From Defluviitaleaceae bacterium (lineage in GTDB: Bacteria > Bacillota > Clostridia > Lachnospirales > WRAA01): a stretch of DNA of 44,461 nt. Below the pieces are notes generated by a model. That model saw only the letters and a list, made by a program, of their open reading frames with translations, was not told where the DNA came from and did not search any database. Numbering within the stretch: position 1 is the first letter of the stretch; every line of letters begins with the position of its first letter. The DNA lies in NCBI GenBank assembly GCA_009780015.1, contig WRAW01000012.1, positions 1 through 44,461 of the forward strand, read 5' to 3'. A program made the translations under genes and the position numbers. Shown piece after piece: positions 36,135 through 44,461 of this stretch.

Positions 36135-36178
36135 TAAAGAAAGGACTAAACCCTGTGGACACAGAGTCCAATCCTTTC
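36135..36178 (-). terminator. Intrinsic terminator after tuf
   Basis: Minus strand AAAGGATTGGACTCTGTGTCCACAGGGTTTAGTCCTTTCTTTATTT. Confidence 0.6.
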
Positions 36179-36203
36179 CTGATATCCTGGTACGGCTGAT
36201 AAT

Positions 36204-37397
36204 TTATTTAATGATGCTGGCTACAGTACCGGCTCCGACGGTTCTGCCGCCTTCGCGGATAGCGAAGCGCAGACCTTGCTCCATAGCGATAGGCGTGATG
36301 AGGTCGATCTTCATTTCGATATGATCGCCGGGCATACACATTTCTACGCCTTCGGGAAGGCTTATTACGCCGGTAACGTCGGTGGTTCTGAAGTAGAACT
36401 GCGGACGGTAATTATTGAAGAAGGGCTTGTGGCGTCCGCCTTCTTCCTGGGAAAGAACGTATACCTGGGCGTTAAAGATGGTATTGGCGGTGATGGAACC
36501 GGGCTTCGCGAGAACCTGACCTCTTTCGATGTCCGTTCTCTGCACGCCGCGCAGAAGTACGCCGACGTTGTCGCCTGCCTGGCCGCTGTCAAGCAGCTTG
36601 CGGAACATTTCGATACCGGTTACGACGACCTTGCGCTTCTCTTCGGTAAGGCCGAGGATTTCGACTTCTTCCTGAATCTTGAGCGTACCGCGCTCTACCC
36701 TGCCCGTTGCAACGGTTCCGCGGCCGGTGATCGAGAATACGTCCTCGACGGGCATAAGGAACGGCTTGTCTGTGTCGCGTTCGGGAGTAGGGATATATAC
36801 GTCGATTTCGTCGAACATTTCAACGATCTTGTCGCCCCATGCGCTGGAGGTATCGTTGAGCGCGTGCAGCGCGGAGCCTCTGATGATCGGGGTGTCGTCG
36901 CCCGGGAACTCGTACTGGTTAAGCAGGTCGCGGATTTCCATTTCGACGAGGTCAAGGAGCTCTTCGTCGTCAACGGCGTCGACCTTGTTCATGAATACGA
37001 CGATCTTGGGAACGCCTACCTGACGGGCAAGCAGGATGTGCTCGCGCGTTTGGGCCATAGGGCCGTCTGTGGCGGCAACTACAAGGATAGCTCCGTCCAT
37101 CTGCGCGGCGCCGGTAATCATATTTTTAACATAGTCGGCGTGGCCCGGGCAGTCTACGTGAGCGTAGTGGCGGTTCTTTGTCTCGTATTCAACGTGAGTT
37201 GTGGAAATGGTGATGCCGCGCTCCTTTTCTTCGGGAGCCTTGTCGATCTTGTCGAAAGCGACCGCCGCGCCAAGGCCGTACCTGTCGAACAGAGTCTTGG
37301 TAATGGCTGCGGTAAGAGTTGTCTTGCCATGGTCAACGTGGCCTATGGTGCCGATGTTAACGTGCGGCTTGTTTCTTTCAAATTTTGCTTTTCCCAT
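36204..37397 (-). CDS. tuf: Elongation factor Tu
   Basis: [34 protein letters not shown]; full-length 397 aa. Confidence 0.99.
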   Translation of the reverse strand: MGKAKFERNKPHVNIGTIGHVDHGKTTLTAAITKTLFDRYGLGAAVAFDKIDKAPEEKERGITISTTHVEYETKNRHYAHVDCPGHADYVKNMITGAAQMDGAILVVAATDGPMAQTREHILLARQVGVPKIVVFMNKVDAVDDEELLDLVEMEIRDLLNQYEFPGDDTPIIRGSALHALNDTSSAWGDKIVEMFDEIDVYIPTPERDTDKPFLMPVEDVFSITGRGTVATGRVERGTLKIQEEVEILGLTEEKRKVVVTGIEMFRKLLDSGQAGDNVGVLLRGVQRTDIERGQVLAKPGSITANTIFNAQVYVLSQEEGGRHKPFFNNYRPQFYFRTTDVTGVISLPEGVEMCMPGDHIEMKIDLITPIAMEQGLRFAIREGGRTVGAGTVASIIK

Positions 37398-37507
37398 GTT
37401 TGTTTATCCTCCTCGTTACTACATTAATGAACTATGAACCATGTGGGCTACATTAAAGCTATTATAGTAAACAAACCCACATTTTGCAATAGTAAATTTA
37501 AATTTTG

Positions 37508-39598
37508 TTACTCGATGGCTTTGCCCGACGCTATCTTTTCCTGGATAGACTTTGGCACAGGCTCGTAGTGGTCGATTTCCATGGCGTATACGCCGCGGCC
37601 CTGCGTTCTTGAGCGGAGGTCCGTGGCATAGCCGAACATCTCGGCCAGCGGCACAAATGAGTGTATAACCTGCGCGTTGCTGCGCGCCTCCATGCCCTCT
37701 ATCTGTCCGCGGCGGCTGTTTATGTCGCCGATTACGTCGCCCATGTAGTCCTCGGGCACGGTAACGTCGACTTTCATGATGGGCTCGAGAAGCACGGGGT
37801 CGGACTTGCGCATCGCTTCCTTAAACGCCATTGAGCCTGCGATCTTGTATGCCATTTCGGACGAGTCTACATCGTGGTACGAGCCGTCGTAGAGGGTCGC
37901 GCGCACGCCCAGCACCGGGTATCCCCCGATAGTACCGGAATGCATGGCTTCCTTGATGCCGTTCTCGATTGCCGGAATGTATTCCTTGGGAATCGCGCCG
38001 CCCACGATGCCGTTGATGAACTCAAACGAGTTCTCGCTGTCGTTGGCGTTCATCGGCTCGAACTTGATCTTGCAATGGCCGTACTGCCCACGTCCGCCGG
38101 ACTGCTTGATGTACCTGCCCTCGACGTCGGCGGACTTGCGGAATGTCTCGCGGTAGGCGACCTGCGGGCGGCCTACGTTGGCCTCGACCTTGAACTCGCG
38201 CAGGAGCCTGTCCACGATGATCTCCAGATGCAGTTCGCCCATTCCGGCGATGATGGTCTGGCCTGTCTCGGTGTCAGTATAGGTTCTGAAAGTCGGGTCT
38301 TCCTCTGCCAGCTTTTGCAGGGCGATGCCCATCTTGTCGCGCCCGGCCTTTGTCTTAGGCTCGATAGCCACGTTGATGACCGGTTCGGGGAAGTTCATGG
38401 ACTCGAGTACGACCTCTTCGTCCTCGTTGCACAAAGTATCGCCTGTGGTTGTGAACTTTAAACCGACGGCCGCGGCGATGTCGCCCGCGTATACGCGCTC
38501 GATCTCCTGTCGGTGGTTGGCGTGCATCTGCAAAATACGCCCGATGCGCTCCTTCTTGCCCTTCACGGAGTTGTACACATAGCTGCCGGAATCCAGCACG
38601 CCCGAATACACGCGGAAGAACGCAAGCTTACCCACGAACGGGTCGTTCATTATCTTGAACGCAAGCGCAGAAAACGGCTCCTCGTCGGAGGCGTGGCGCT
38701 CGATTTCCTTGTCGTTGTCCGGGTCGACGCCCTTGATGGCCTCGATGTCCGTGGGAGCCGGAAGGTACGCGACAACAGCATCCAGCAGCTTCTGGACGCC
38801 CTTGTTGCGATACGCCGAGCCGCACAGCACAGGGGTGATCTCGGTGGAGATGCAAGCCTTGCGGATAGCCGCCTTGAGCTCGTCCACGGGCAGTTCTTCC
38901 CCGCCAAGATAGCGTTCCATCAAGTCCTCGTCGGTTTCCGCCACGGACTCGATCATGTTCTGGCGGTATTCCTCGGCGCGGTCGGCGTAATCGGCGGGAA
39001 TTTCCGTTACGGAAATGTCCTGACCCTTGTCGTCATTGTATATATATGCCTTCATTTCAAGCAGATCAATGATGCCCTTGAAGGTATCCTCCGCCCCGAT
39101 TGGAAGGGTGAGAGCCACGGGGTTCGCGCCCAGCCGCTCCTTAATCATGCTTATTACGTTGGCGAAGTCCGCCCCCATGATGTCCATCTTGTTGACGAAC
39201 GCCATACGGGGAACCCCATATTTATCGGCCTGACGCCACACAGTCTCGGACTGCGGCTCCACACCGCCTTTCGCGCAAAACACACCCACCGCGCCATCCA
39301 GTACGCGAAGCGACCGTTCGACTTCTACGGTGAAGTCAACGTGCCCCGGCGTGTCGATGATGTTTATACGGGTGTCCTCCCACTGGGTCGTGGTCGCCGC
39401 CGACGTAATGGTAATTCCTCTTTCCTGCTCCTGCTCCATCCAGTCCATGGTGGCGGTACCTTCGTGCGTGTCCCCGATTTTATAGGTGCGGCCTGTATAG
39501 AACAAAATTCTCTCGGTAAGAGTCGTCTTTCCGGCATCTATGTGCGCCATTATCCCAATATTTCTGGTTCGTTCCAGTGGGAAAGCTCTAGCAGACAC
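37508..39598 (-). CDS. fusA: Elongation factor G
   Basis: [55 protein letters not shown]; 696 aa. Confidence 0.99.
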   Translation of the reverse strand: MSARAFPLERTRNIGIMAHIDAGKTTLTERILFYTGRTYKIGDTHEGTATMDWMEQEQERGITITSAATTTQWEDTRINIIDTPGHVDFTVEVERSLRVLDGAVGVFCAKGGVEPQSETVWRQADKYGVPRMAFVNKMDIMGADFANVISMIKERLGANPVALTLPIGAEDTFKGIIDLLEMKAYIYNDDKGQDISVTEIPADYADRAEEYRQNMIESVAETDEDLMERYLGGEELPVDELKAAIRKACISTEITPVLCGSAYRNKGVQKLLDAVVAYLPAPTDIEAIKGVDPDNDKEIERHASDEEPFSALAFKIMNDPFVGKLAFFRVYSGVLDSGSYVYNSVKGKKERIGRILQMHANHRQEIERVYAGDIAAAVGLKFTTTGDTLCNEDEEVVLESMNFPEPVINVAIEPKTKAGRDKMGIALQKLAEEDPTFRTYTDTETGQTIIAGMGELHLEIIVDRLLREFKVEANVGRPQVAYRETFRKSADVEGRYIKQSGGRGQYGHCKIKFEPMNANDSENSFEFINGIVGGAIPKEYIPAIENGIKEAMHSGTIGGYPVLGVRATLYDGSYHDVDSSEMAYKIAGSMAFKEAMRKSDPVLLEPIMKVDVTVPEDYMGDVIGDINSRRGQIEGMEARSNAQVIHSFVPLAEMFGYATDLRSRTQGRGVYAMEIDHYEPVPKSIQEKIASGKAIE

Positions 39599-39638
39599 TT
39601 AATCATTTCTCCTTTCGTCCGTGTTGATCGGTAAATTA

Positions 39639-40109
39639 TTACCAGCGGTAGTGCGAGAAAGCCTTGTTGGCTTCGGCCATTCTGTGCACTTCTTCCTTAC
39701 GCTTTACGGAACCGCCCGTGTTGTTGGTGGCGTCCAATATTTCGCCGGCAAGGCGCTCCTGCATGGTCTTTTCGCCGCGTCTGCGCGAATAGGTTATAAG
39801 CCAGCGGAGGCCCAGAGCCTGACGCCTGTCGGGGCGGATTTCAATCGGAACCTGGTATGTGGCGCCGCCTACGCGGCGCGCCTTGACTTCGAGGATCGGC
39901 ATGATGTTGTTCATAGCTTCCTCGAAAGCGTCGATAGCCTTGACGCCCTTCTTTTCGGCTACGATATCAAACGCCTTGTATACGATCTTTTGGGCCGCGC
40001 CCTTCTTACCGTCCAGCATGACGGTGTTAATAAGCTTCGTGACGATCTTGTTTAAGTAAAGGGGATCTGGTAGAACTTCCCTTTTAGAAACATGTCCTTT
40101 ACGTGGCAC
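39639..40109 (-). CDS. rpsG: 30S ribosomal protein S7 (GTG start)
   Basis: [50 protein letters not shown] at 40109 with GGAGGGA upstream; the longer ORF to 40211 is unsupported. Confidence 0.97.
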   Translation of the reverse strand: MPRKGHVSKREVLPDPLYLNKIVTKLINTVMLDGKKGAAQKIVYKAFDIVAEKKGVKAIDAFEEAMNNIMPILEVKARRVGGATYQVPIEIRPDRRQALGLRWLITYSRRRGEKTMQERLAGEILDATNNTGGSVKRKEEVHRMAEANKAFSHYRW

Positions 40110-40295
40110 GAATCTTCCCTCCTTAATTTCTGCAGGCCGCAGCCTGCAAATTAATATCAACGGTACTCGTGGCCTTCGGAACAATATATGCTCCGGCCTC
40201 GAACGCGCCACGGCGTATCTATATCCTAAGGCAGAAGGGATATGCTATGCTCATGGCAACAATTCAAAAGCGTTGGCGTTACGGATTTATTGCGG

Positions 40296-40718
40296 CTAAG
40301 CCTTCTTTTCCTTGGGGCGCTTGGCGCCGTACTTCGAGCGCGATCTTCCGCGCTTGGCGACTCCGGCCGTGTCGAGCGTACCGCGGATTATATGGTAACG
40401 CACGCCGGGTACGTCCTTAACCCTGCCGCCCCTTATCAGCACGGTGCTGTGCTCTTGAAGGTTGTGGCCTTCGCCCGGGATATAGGCTGTGACTTCCATG
40501 CCGTTGCTAAGGCGCACCCTGGCGATCTTGCGCAGAGCCGAATTAGGCTTCTTGGGCGTAGCCGTCTTGACCGACGTGCAGACGCCGCGCTTTTGCGGGC
40601 TGGACGCGTCGGACTGTTTGCGCTTCAATGTGTTAAGCGACTTTTGCAGCGCGGGGGCGGTAGACTTCTTTACGTTCGTCTGCCTGCCCTTCCTGACCAA
40701 CTGGTTAAATGTTGGCAT
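40296..40718 (-). CDS. rpsL: 30S ribosomal protein S12
   Basis: [13 protein letters not shown]...[52 protein letters not shown]. Confidence 0.99.
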   Translation of the reverse strand: MPTFNQLVRKGRQTNVKKSTAPALQKSLNTLKRKQSDASSPQKRGVCTSVKTATPKKPNSALRKIARVRLSNGMEVTAYIPGEGHNLQEHSTVLIRGGRVKDVPGVRYHIIRGTLDTAGVAKRGRSRSKYGAKRPKEKKA

Positions 40719-40836
40719 AATACACCTCCCTGAAATTTGTGATAAATTTGCGTTCTGCCTTAAAAGTTCGTCAAAAATAGCGCCATTTCATGGCACTGTG
40801 AAACAGTTTACCACCGCATGGCGCAAAAGTCAAGGA

Positions 40837-41109
40837 CTATATCAATTTATTTTCCAGGCCGGGACGCTTGTCAAAATAGCCGCATTTCCTCAAAAATTCC
40901 TCGCGCGGGATTTCCAGCGCGTCCGCGATTTTAAGCAGTGTGTCGATGGTCGGGCTAATTTTCCTATTGCTTCGATGATTTACACCGGCCATAAGTTTTC
41001 CGATGTAAGCATGGCTAATTCCCAAGACTTTCGCAAAGGCCCGCAAGCTGAACTGTCTTTCTTGGGCAATTTCTATGAGTAAATTGCTCAGTGAATTATT
41101 ATTCTCCAT
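40837..41109 (-). CDS. XRE-family HTH protein
   Basis: LRAFAKVLGISHAYIGKLMAG...ISPTIDTLLKIADALEIPREEFLRKCGY. Confidence 0.85.
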   Translation of the reverse strand: MENNNSLSNLLIEIAQERQFSLRAFAKVLGISHAYIGKLMAGVNHRSNRKISPTIDTLLKIADALEIPREEFLRKCGYFDKRPGLENKLI

Positions 41110-41116
41110 ATATTCT

Positions 41117-41242
41117 CACCCTTTGCAATTATATATGAACAAGCGCTATATGTCAATGTTGAATGTAACTTACTATTTGTCATATAAAAATTTGAAGTTG
41201 ATATATGAGAATTACATATGTATATATAATTGCAGAGGGGTG
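41117..41242. promoter_or_regulatory. Divergent promoter region with mirrored promoter/RBS arms
   Basis: CACCCTTTGCAATTATATAT (41117-41136) is the inverted copy of ATATATAATTGCAGAGGGGTG (41222-41242); minus-strand TTGACA-N17-TATAAT. Confidence 0.65.
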
Positions 41243-41250
41243 GTTCATAG

Positions 41251-41508
41251 ATGCCAATGAAGAAGGTAGATGCAAAATATAATCATATATTGATAAAGAT
41301 TGGGCTAAATGTTGCATATTATAGAAAATTGAGAAGTCTCACACAGGAACAGTTAGCTGAAATGGTTGATTTAAGCCGAAATACAATAGCGAATGTCGAA
41401 AATGCAGATAAATTCCATAGTATGGCACTTGGAACTCTATTGAAAATTGCCGACGCTTTGGACATACCCGTAAAGAAGCTCTTTGATTTCAGAGACGAGG
41501 AAGACTAA
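41251..41508 (+). CDS. XRE-family HTH protein
   Basis: IGLNVAYYRKLRSLTQEQLAEMVDLSRNTIANVENADKFHSMALGTLLKIADALDIPVKKLF. Confidence 0.88.
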   Translation: MPMKKVDAKYNHILIKIGLNVAYYRKLRSLTQEQLAEMVDLSRNTIANVENADKFHSMALGTLLKIADALDIPVKKLFDFRDEED

Positions 41509-41510
41509 AA

Positions 41511-41544
41511 AACAGCATCCAAGCCACATGGCACGGATGCTGTT
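41511..41544. terminator. Bidirectional terminator between convergent genes
   Basis: AACAGCATCC-N14-GGATGCTGTT with flanking A and T runs. Confidence 0.7.
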
Positions 41545-41550
41545 TCTCAT

Positions 41551-42417
41551 TTATCCCCTTAAAATCATCATCATATGATCGGTTATAATGGCCGAGATAT
41601 CCTGATTTCTAGCAAGAGCCCAAAGCGCGTCCTCAAATGTCGCGTATCTGAATCTGACGGGCCGGCCTTCGTCGTCAAATTCGACGGCTCTGTTTTGCAG
41701 CGTTTCTACAATTTTAAGCATGTCCGTGAACGATATTTCCTCAAGCGACGTTGTTTCAGCGGCGTTCAGGTGCGCCATGCTGTTTCCGAATGCCGTGTCG
41801 AAGTCGTTATCCTTGGCATATTCAATAAAGCTGATGAAAAACGCGTCCATGTGCCGCAGCATGTTGTTGCTGAAATTTTGGAATACATTGCGTATAGCTT
41901 GATTGAATTGCTCGGCTTCTCTATATTTCCGCTCGAATGCGGCTTTGTCGGCTTCGGTGTAGGTTACCGTAAGGGGAAGTATCCTCTGCTTGGGGACGCC
42001 TACCGATAATCCGGCAATGGATCGCAGCGCGCCTTCAAAAGCTGTGTTAAGCTCTCCCAACTGCCTGTACAATTCATCGGGATTATCTCCGTGATTTTCG
42101 AGAAGCTCGTCCCTTATTTTCATATACATCCGGCTTATGTTTTCGATCCGCTGGGTGAAGCTGAAACTGCCGTGTTCATCCGGCTGTCTTTCGCTTCCGA
42201 AATACAGTCTGACAAAGAAGCTGCCGGAGCGTTCAGGCGTCCACATCCTCTGCGGCAGGTCGTCCTCGCTTACGGCGTTGTTTTGGACGTTGTGCCGCAA
42301 TTGAATCAATTTGTCGATATTTTTGCTGCCGGATTGATAATTGCTGTATGAGTTTGTCTGCATTGTGCTGTTGGTTATAGAGTTCATGCGTAAGCCTCCT
42401 GTCGGTATGTTTGACAC
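41551..42417 (-). CDS. Hypothetical protein; likely start at internal Met (MNSITNST)
   Basis: Intact 288-aa helical ORF without signal peptide or recognised domain. Confidence 0.65.
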   Translation of the reverse strand: MSNIPTGGLRMNSITNSTMQTNSYSNYQSGSKNIDKLIQLRHNVQNNAVSEDDLPQRMWTPERSGSFFVRLYFGSERQPDEHGSFSFTQRIENISRMYMKIRDELLENHGDNPDELYRQLGELNTAFEGALRSIAGLSVGVPKQRILPLTVTYTEADKAAFERKYREAEQFNQAIRNVFQNFSNNMLRHMDAFFISFIEYAKDNDFDTAFGNSMAHLNAAETTSLEEISFTDMLKIVETLQNRAVEFDDEGRPVRFRYATFEDALWALARNQDISAIITDHMMMILRG

Positions 42418-42463
42418 CTACGTTTATATATCGGATAGTTACAGGTTGAAGTTAAGAAAAACA

Positions 42464-44317
42464 TCAGCGCGCGTAAGGCGTATCCCGGGTGAGTTCGATC
42501 AAGTGCCACGCGCCAAGGGAGACCTGACTTGTGCCGTCCTTGCGGATAAGACTGAAATTGCGTACGCGGTTGTTGACGGCGACGGGCTCGACGCGCCAGA
42601 GCGTGGGGATGGCCGGTATTTCCTCGTAGAAGGCCCATTGCCAGTCGTTGAATACCTGGCGGCGCAGGTCGTCGTCCCACATGTCGGGGGAGGCCATGCG
42701 CTCGAAGATTTCGCGAAAGCGCGGCGAGGTATAGCGGGTGAAGTTCAGTACGGTGTTGTGGCCCCAGACGTCCCGGGGATTTGGGGCCAGTCCCACAGAC
42801 CAGGCGGCGTCGAACATATCGATGCGGCTGCCGTCGTTGTCGTGCTCGATGTAATCGTAAAACTGGTTGAAATCGAGCGTGCGTCCCTGGAAAAGCTGGA
42901 CGTTGAGGCCGACCGCGGCCCATTGCTGTATTTTGAATTGGGTGAATATGTCGTCGTTTTCACCGGACATGGTTGCCCATGTGATTACCAGGGGAGAGCC
43001 GTCGGGGTTCGCGCGGAAGCCGTCGCCGTCGATGTCGATAAAACCTGCTTCGTCAAGGATCTGGCGCGCGCGTTCGGGGTTGTGGAGGTATCCGGGTACG
43101 CCGGTGTCGAGTACATGCGCGTGAAACGGCGGCACGACGGAAGTCGCGGGGAAGCGCAGACCGCCGAACATCAGTTGGCCGAGCTGGGTGTGGTCGATTG
43201 CGTAGGCAATCGCGCGGCGCAGGTACACGTTATCCATGTTGGTGCGGTACATGTCGATTTCGTTTGTATCGGCGTCCCAGCGGCCGAAGCGGAATCCCGT
43301 GTAGCTGAACGACTGGGATATCTCCGCGAGATACTTGAAGTTTGACGGGTTCTGGAAGTCGGCGAACTGTTGGGGCGAAAAGCCGGATATGTCGAAGCGG
43401 CCTTCCTGCATAGCCAGCGGCACGAGCTCCGGGTGGATTACCTCGACATTGATGCCCTCGAGCCTGGGCGCGCCCTGCCAGTAGCCGGGGTTGGCAAGCA
43501 ACTGTATCCCCTCGCCGGGAATGTAGGAACCCGCCATAAACGGCCCCGTGCCAAGGGTCTGGTGGCGCGCGTGTGGGTGTGAGCTCATTTCGGCTACGGG
43601 GATCCCATCGAAGTGATGTCTGGCCGTTGGCCACAGCCATATGCCGGAGCCGTAAAAATTCGTGGGCGTAAGCGAATGGAAGCGCATCGCTATTGTGCGG
43701 CCTTCGTCCGATACGATCAGGCCGGAGATGTGGTCGGCGGCGCCTGATCTGTATTCGCAAACGCCGATGACATTGGTGATGGTGGGGCCGAAGCGTCCTC
43801 CGTCATAGTCGGGGTGCGCCAGGATTTCGTAGGAGAACACAAGGTCGTACATGGTCAGGGGTACGCCGTCGTGCCAGAAGACGTCGTGTTGCAGTGTCAG
43901 GGTAATTGTGCTGTTTTCGATGTCAGCCTCGAATGTGGCCATTCCCTCCTGACTGAGAATCATGTTCTCGTCGGTGGAGAGGAGAGATTCCGTCAGGCGT
44001 TCGCCGACCCAGCCGTCGAAGGCGTCGAGCGACCAGACAGGGTGAAATACGCCGCGCAGAGGGGACGGCGTCATAAGGCCATAGTTCAGGAAACCGCCGT
44101 AAATCGGAAGGTTGTCGTTAGTTGTGTGCTTGGGGAATTGTTCTAATACCGCGCGCATTGCCGCAAGCGGGTCAGCGGCGATATCCTCGGCGGTTTGGGC
44201 TTGCTGAGCTTCCGTGAGTGCGGACGCGGGCGGCAGATTCTGAAAACAGGACGTGAGTACCAGCGCCAGAGCGACAAACGCGGCGACAAGGATTGTTGTG
44301 AACTTTATGAGTTTCAA
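42464..44317 (-). CDS. ABC transporter substrate-binding protein, family 5 (peptide/oligopeptide type)
   Basis: Lipobox LVLTSC; TLTLQHDVFWHDGVPLTMYDLVFSYE; NVYLRRAIAYAIDHTQLGQLMFGGLRFPATSVVPP; LDEAGFIDIDGDGFRANPDGSPL. Confidence 0.92.
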   Translation of the reverse strand: MKLIKFTTILVAAFVALALVLTSCFQNLPPASALTEAQQAQTAEDIAADPLAAMRAVLEQFPKHTTNDNLPIYGGFLNYGLMTPSPLRGVFHPVWSLDAFDGWVGERLTESLLSTDENMILSQEGMATFEADIENSTITLTLQHDVFWHDGVPLTMYDLVFSYEILAHPDYDGGRFGPTITNVIGVCEYRSGAADHISGLIVSDEGRTIAMRFHSLTPTNFYGSGIWLWPTARHHFDGIPVAEMSSHPHARHQTLGTGPFMAGSYIPGEGIQLLANPGYWQGAPRLEGINVEVIHPELVPLAMQEGRFDISGFSPQQFADFQNPSNFKYLAEISQSFSYTGFRFGRWDADTNEIDMYRTNMDNVYLRRAIAYAIDHTQLGQLMFGGLRFPATSVVPPFHAHVLDTGVPGYLHNPERARQILDEAGFIDIDGDGFRANPDGSPLVITWATMSGENDDIFTQFKIQQWAAVGLNVQLFQGRTLDFNQFYDYIEHDNDGSRIDMFDAAWSVGLAPNPRDVWGHNTVLNFTRYTSPRFREIFERMASPDMWDDDLRRQVFNDWQWAFYEEIPAIPTLWRVEPVAVNNRVRNFSLIRKDGTSQVSLGAWHLIELTRDTPYAR

Positions 44318-44337
44318 GCGGGTCTTCCTCCTTGCTT

Positions 44338-44461
44338 TAGAGCCTGTTTAGTATCTCGTTGGTGACTGATTTGAGAGGCAATTTATCGCAGATCGAGGCG
44401 GTGACGACGACGCGTACCCGTAGGGTACGCTAGGATGCTGTGTGCCGGTGGCACACGTTTA
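44338..44461. repeat. Hairpin-rich element, copy E (truncated by window end)
   Basis: Starts TTAGAGCCTGTTTAGTATCTCG; contains GCGTACCCGTAGGGTACGC hairpin; 44433-44461 is a 29/29 reverse-complement match to element D 26041-26069. Confidence 0.75.

Noticed and set aside
36276-39634. Long plus-strand ORFs opposite tuf and fusA (383 aa, 373 aa and others)
   Set aside because: They lie antisense to highly conserved translation genes and show no family motifs; typical mirror ORFs of high-GC codon bias.
40110-40211. N-terminal extension of S7 in the 39639-40211 ORF
   Set aside because: Conserved S7 begins at the GTG at 40109 behind a good RBS; the upstream part is intergenic.
42384-42923. 179-aa minus-strand ORF overlapping the peptide-binding-protein gene in another frame
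   Set aside because: Embedded out-of-frame in a clear family 5 binding protein; Arg/Pro-rich composition typical of spurious frames.

Overview
This 44.5 kb window looks like Bacillota (Clostridia-like) chromosome, with most genes on the minus strand. From left to right it contains: (1) a riboswitch-controlled corrinoid-capture and uptake operon (SLH-anchored intrinsic-factor/transcobalamin-like protein, a split alpha/beta pair, and the start of EcfT); (2) a mixed region with a C_GCAxxG_C_C protein, a frameshifted GNAT gene, a DUF3788 protein, dsdA, a Pro/Thr-rich lipoprotein and kynU; (3) a compact type IV pilus-like locus ending in pilT; (4) a complete liv-type branched-chain amino acid ABC operon; (5) a DUF4438 protein, a copper-amine-oxidase-N-like surface protein and bioY; (6) a cell-surface locus with divergent WxL-type proteins, a DUF916/DUF3324-type partner and an InlB-like membrane protein, next to an ECF sigma factor and a putative anti-sigma gene; (7) the str operon (rpsL-rpsG-fusA-tuf); (8) a divergent XRE regulator pair and a family 5 solute-binding protein. 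Three observations stand out. First, the B12 locus resembles a bacterial intrinsic factor coupled to an ECF transporter. Second, the motif TTCTNCMAAA-N14-GTCTWTAA/GTCTTAA occurs upstream of the surface genes and of the anti-sigma/sigma pair, which suggests an autoregulated sigma regulon. Third, there are at least five TA-flanked elements made of interchangeable hairpin modules. Their terminal inverted arms differ between copies but are self-complementary within each copy, and four of them sit just 3' of stop codons. No tRNA, rRNA, CRISPR array or autonomous transposase gene was recognised. All calls come from reading the sequence; no database search was run.
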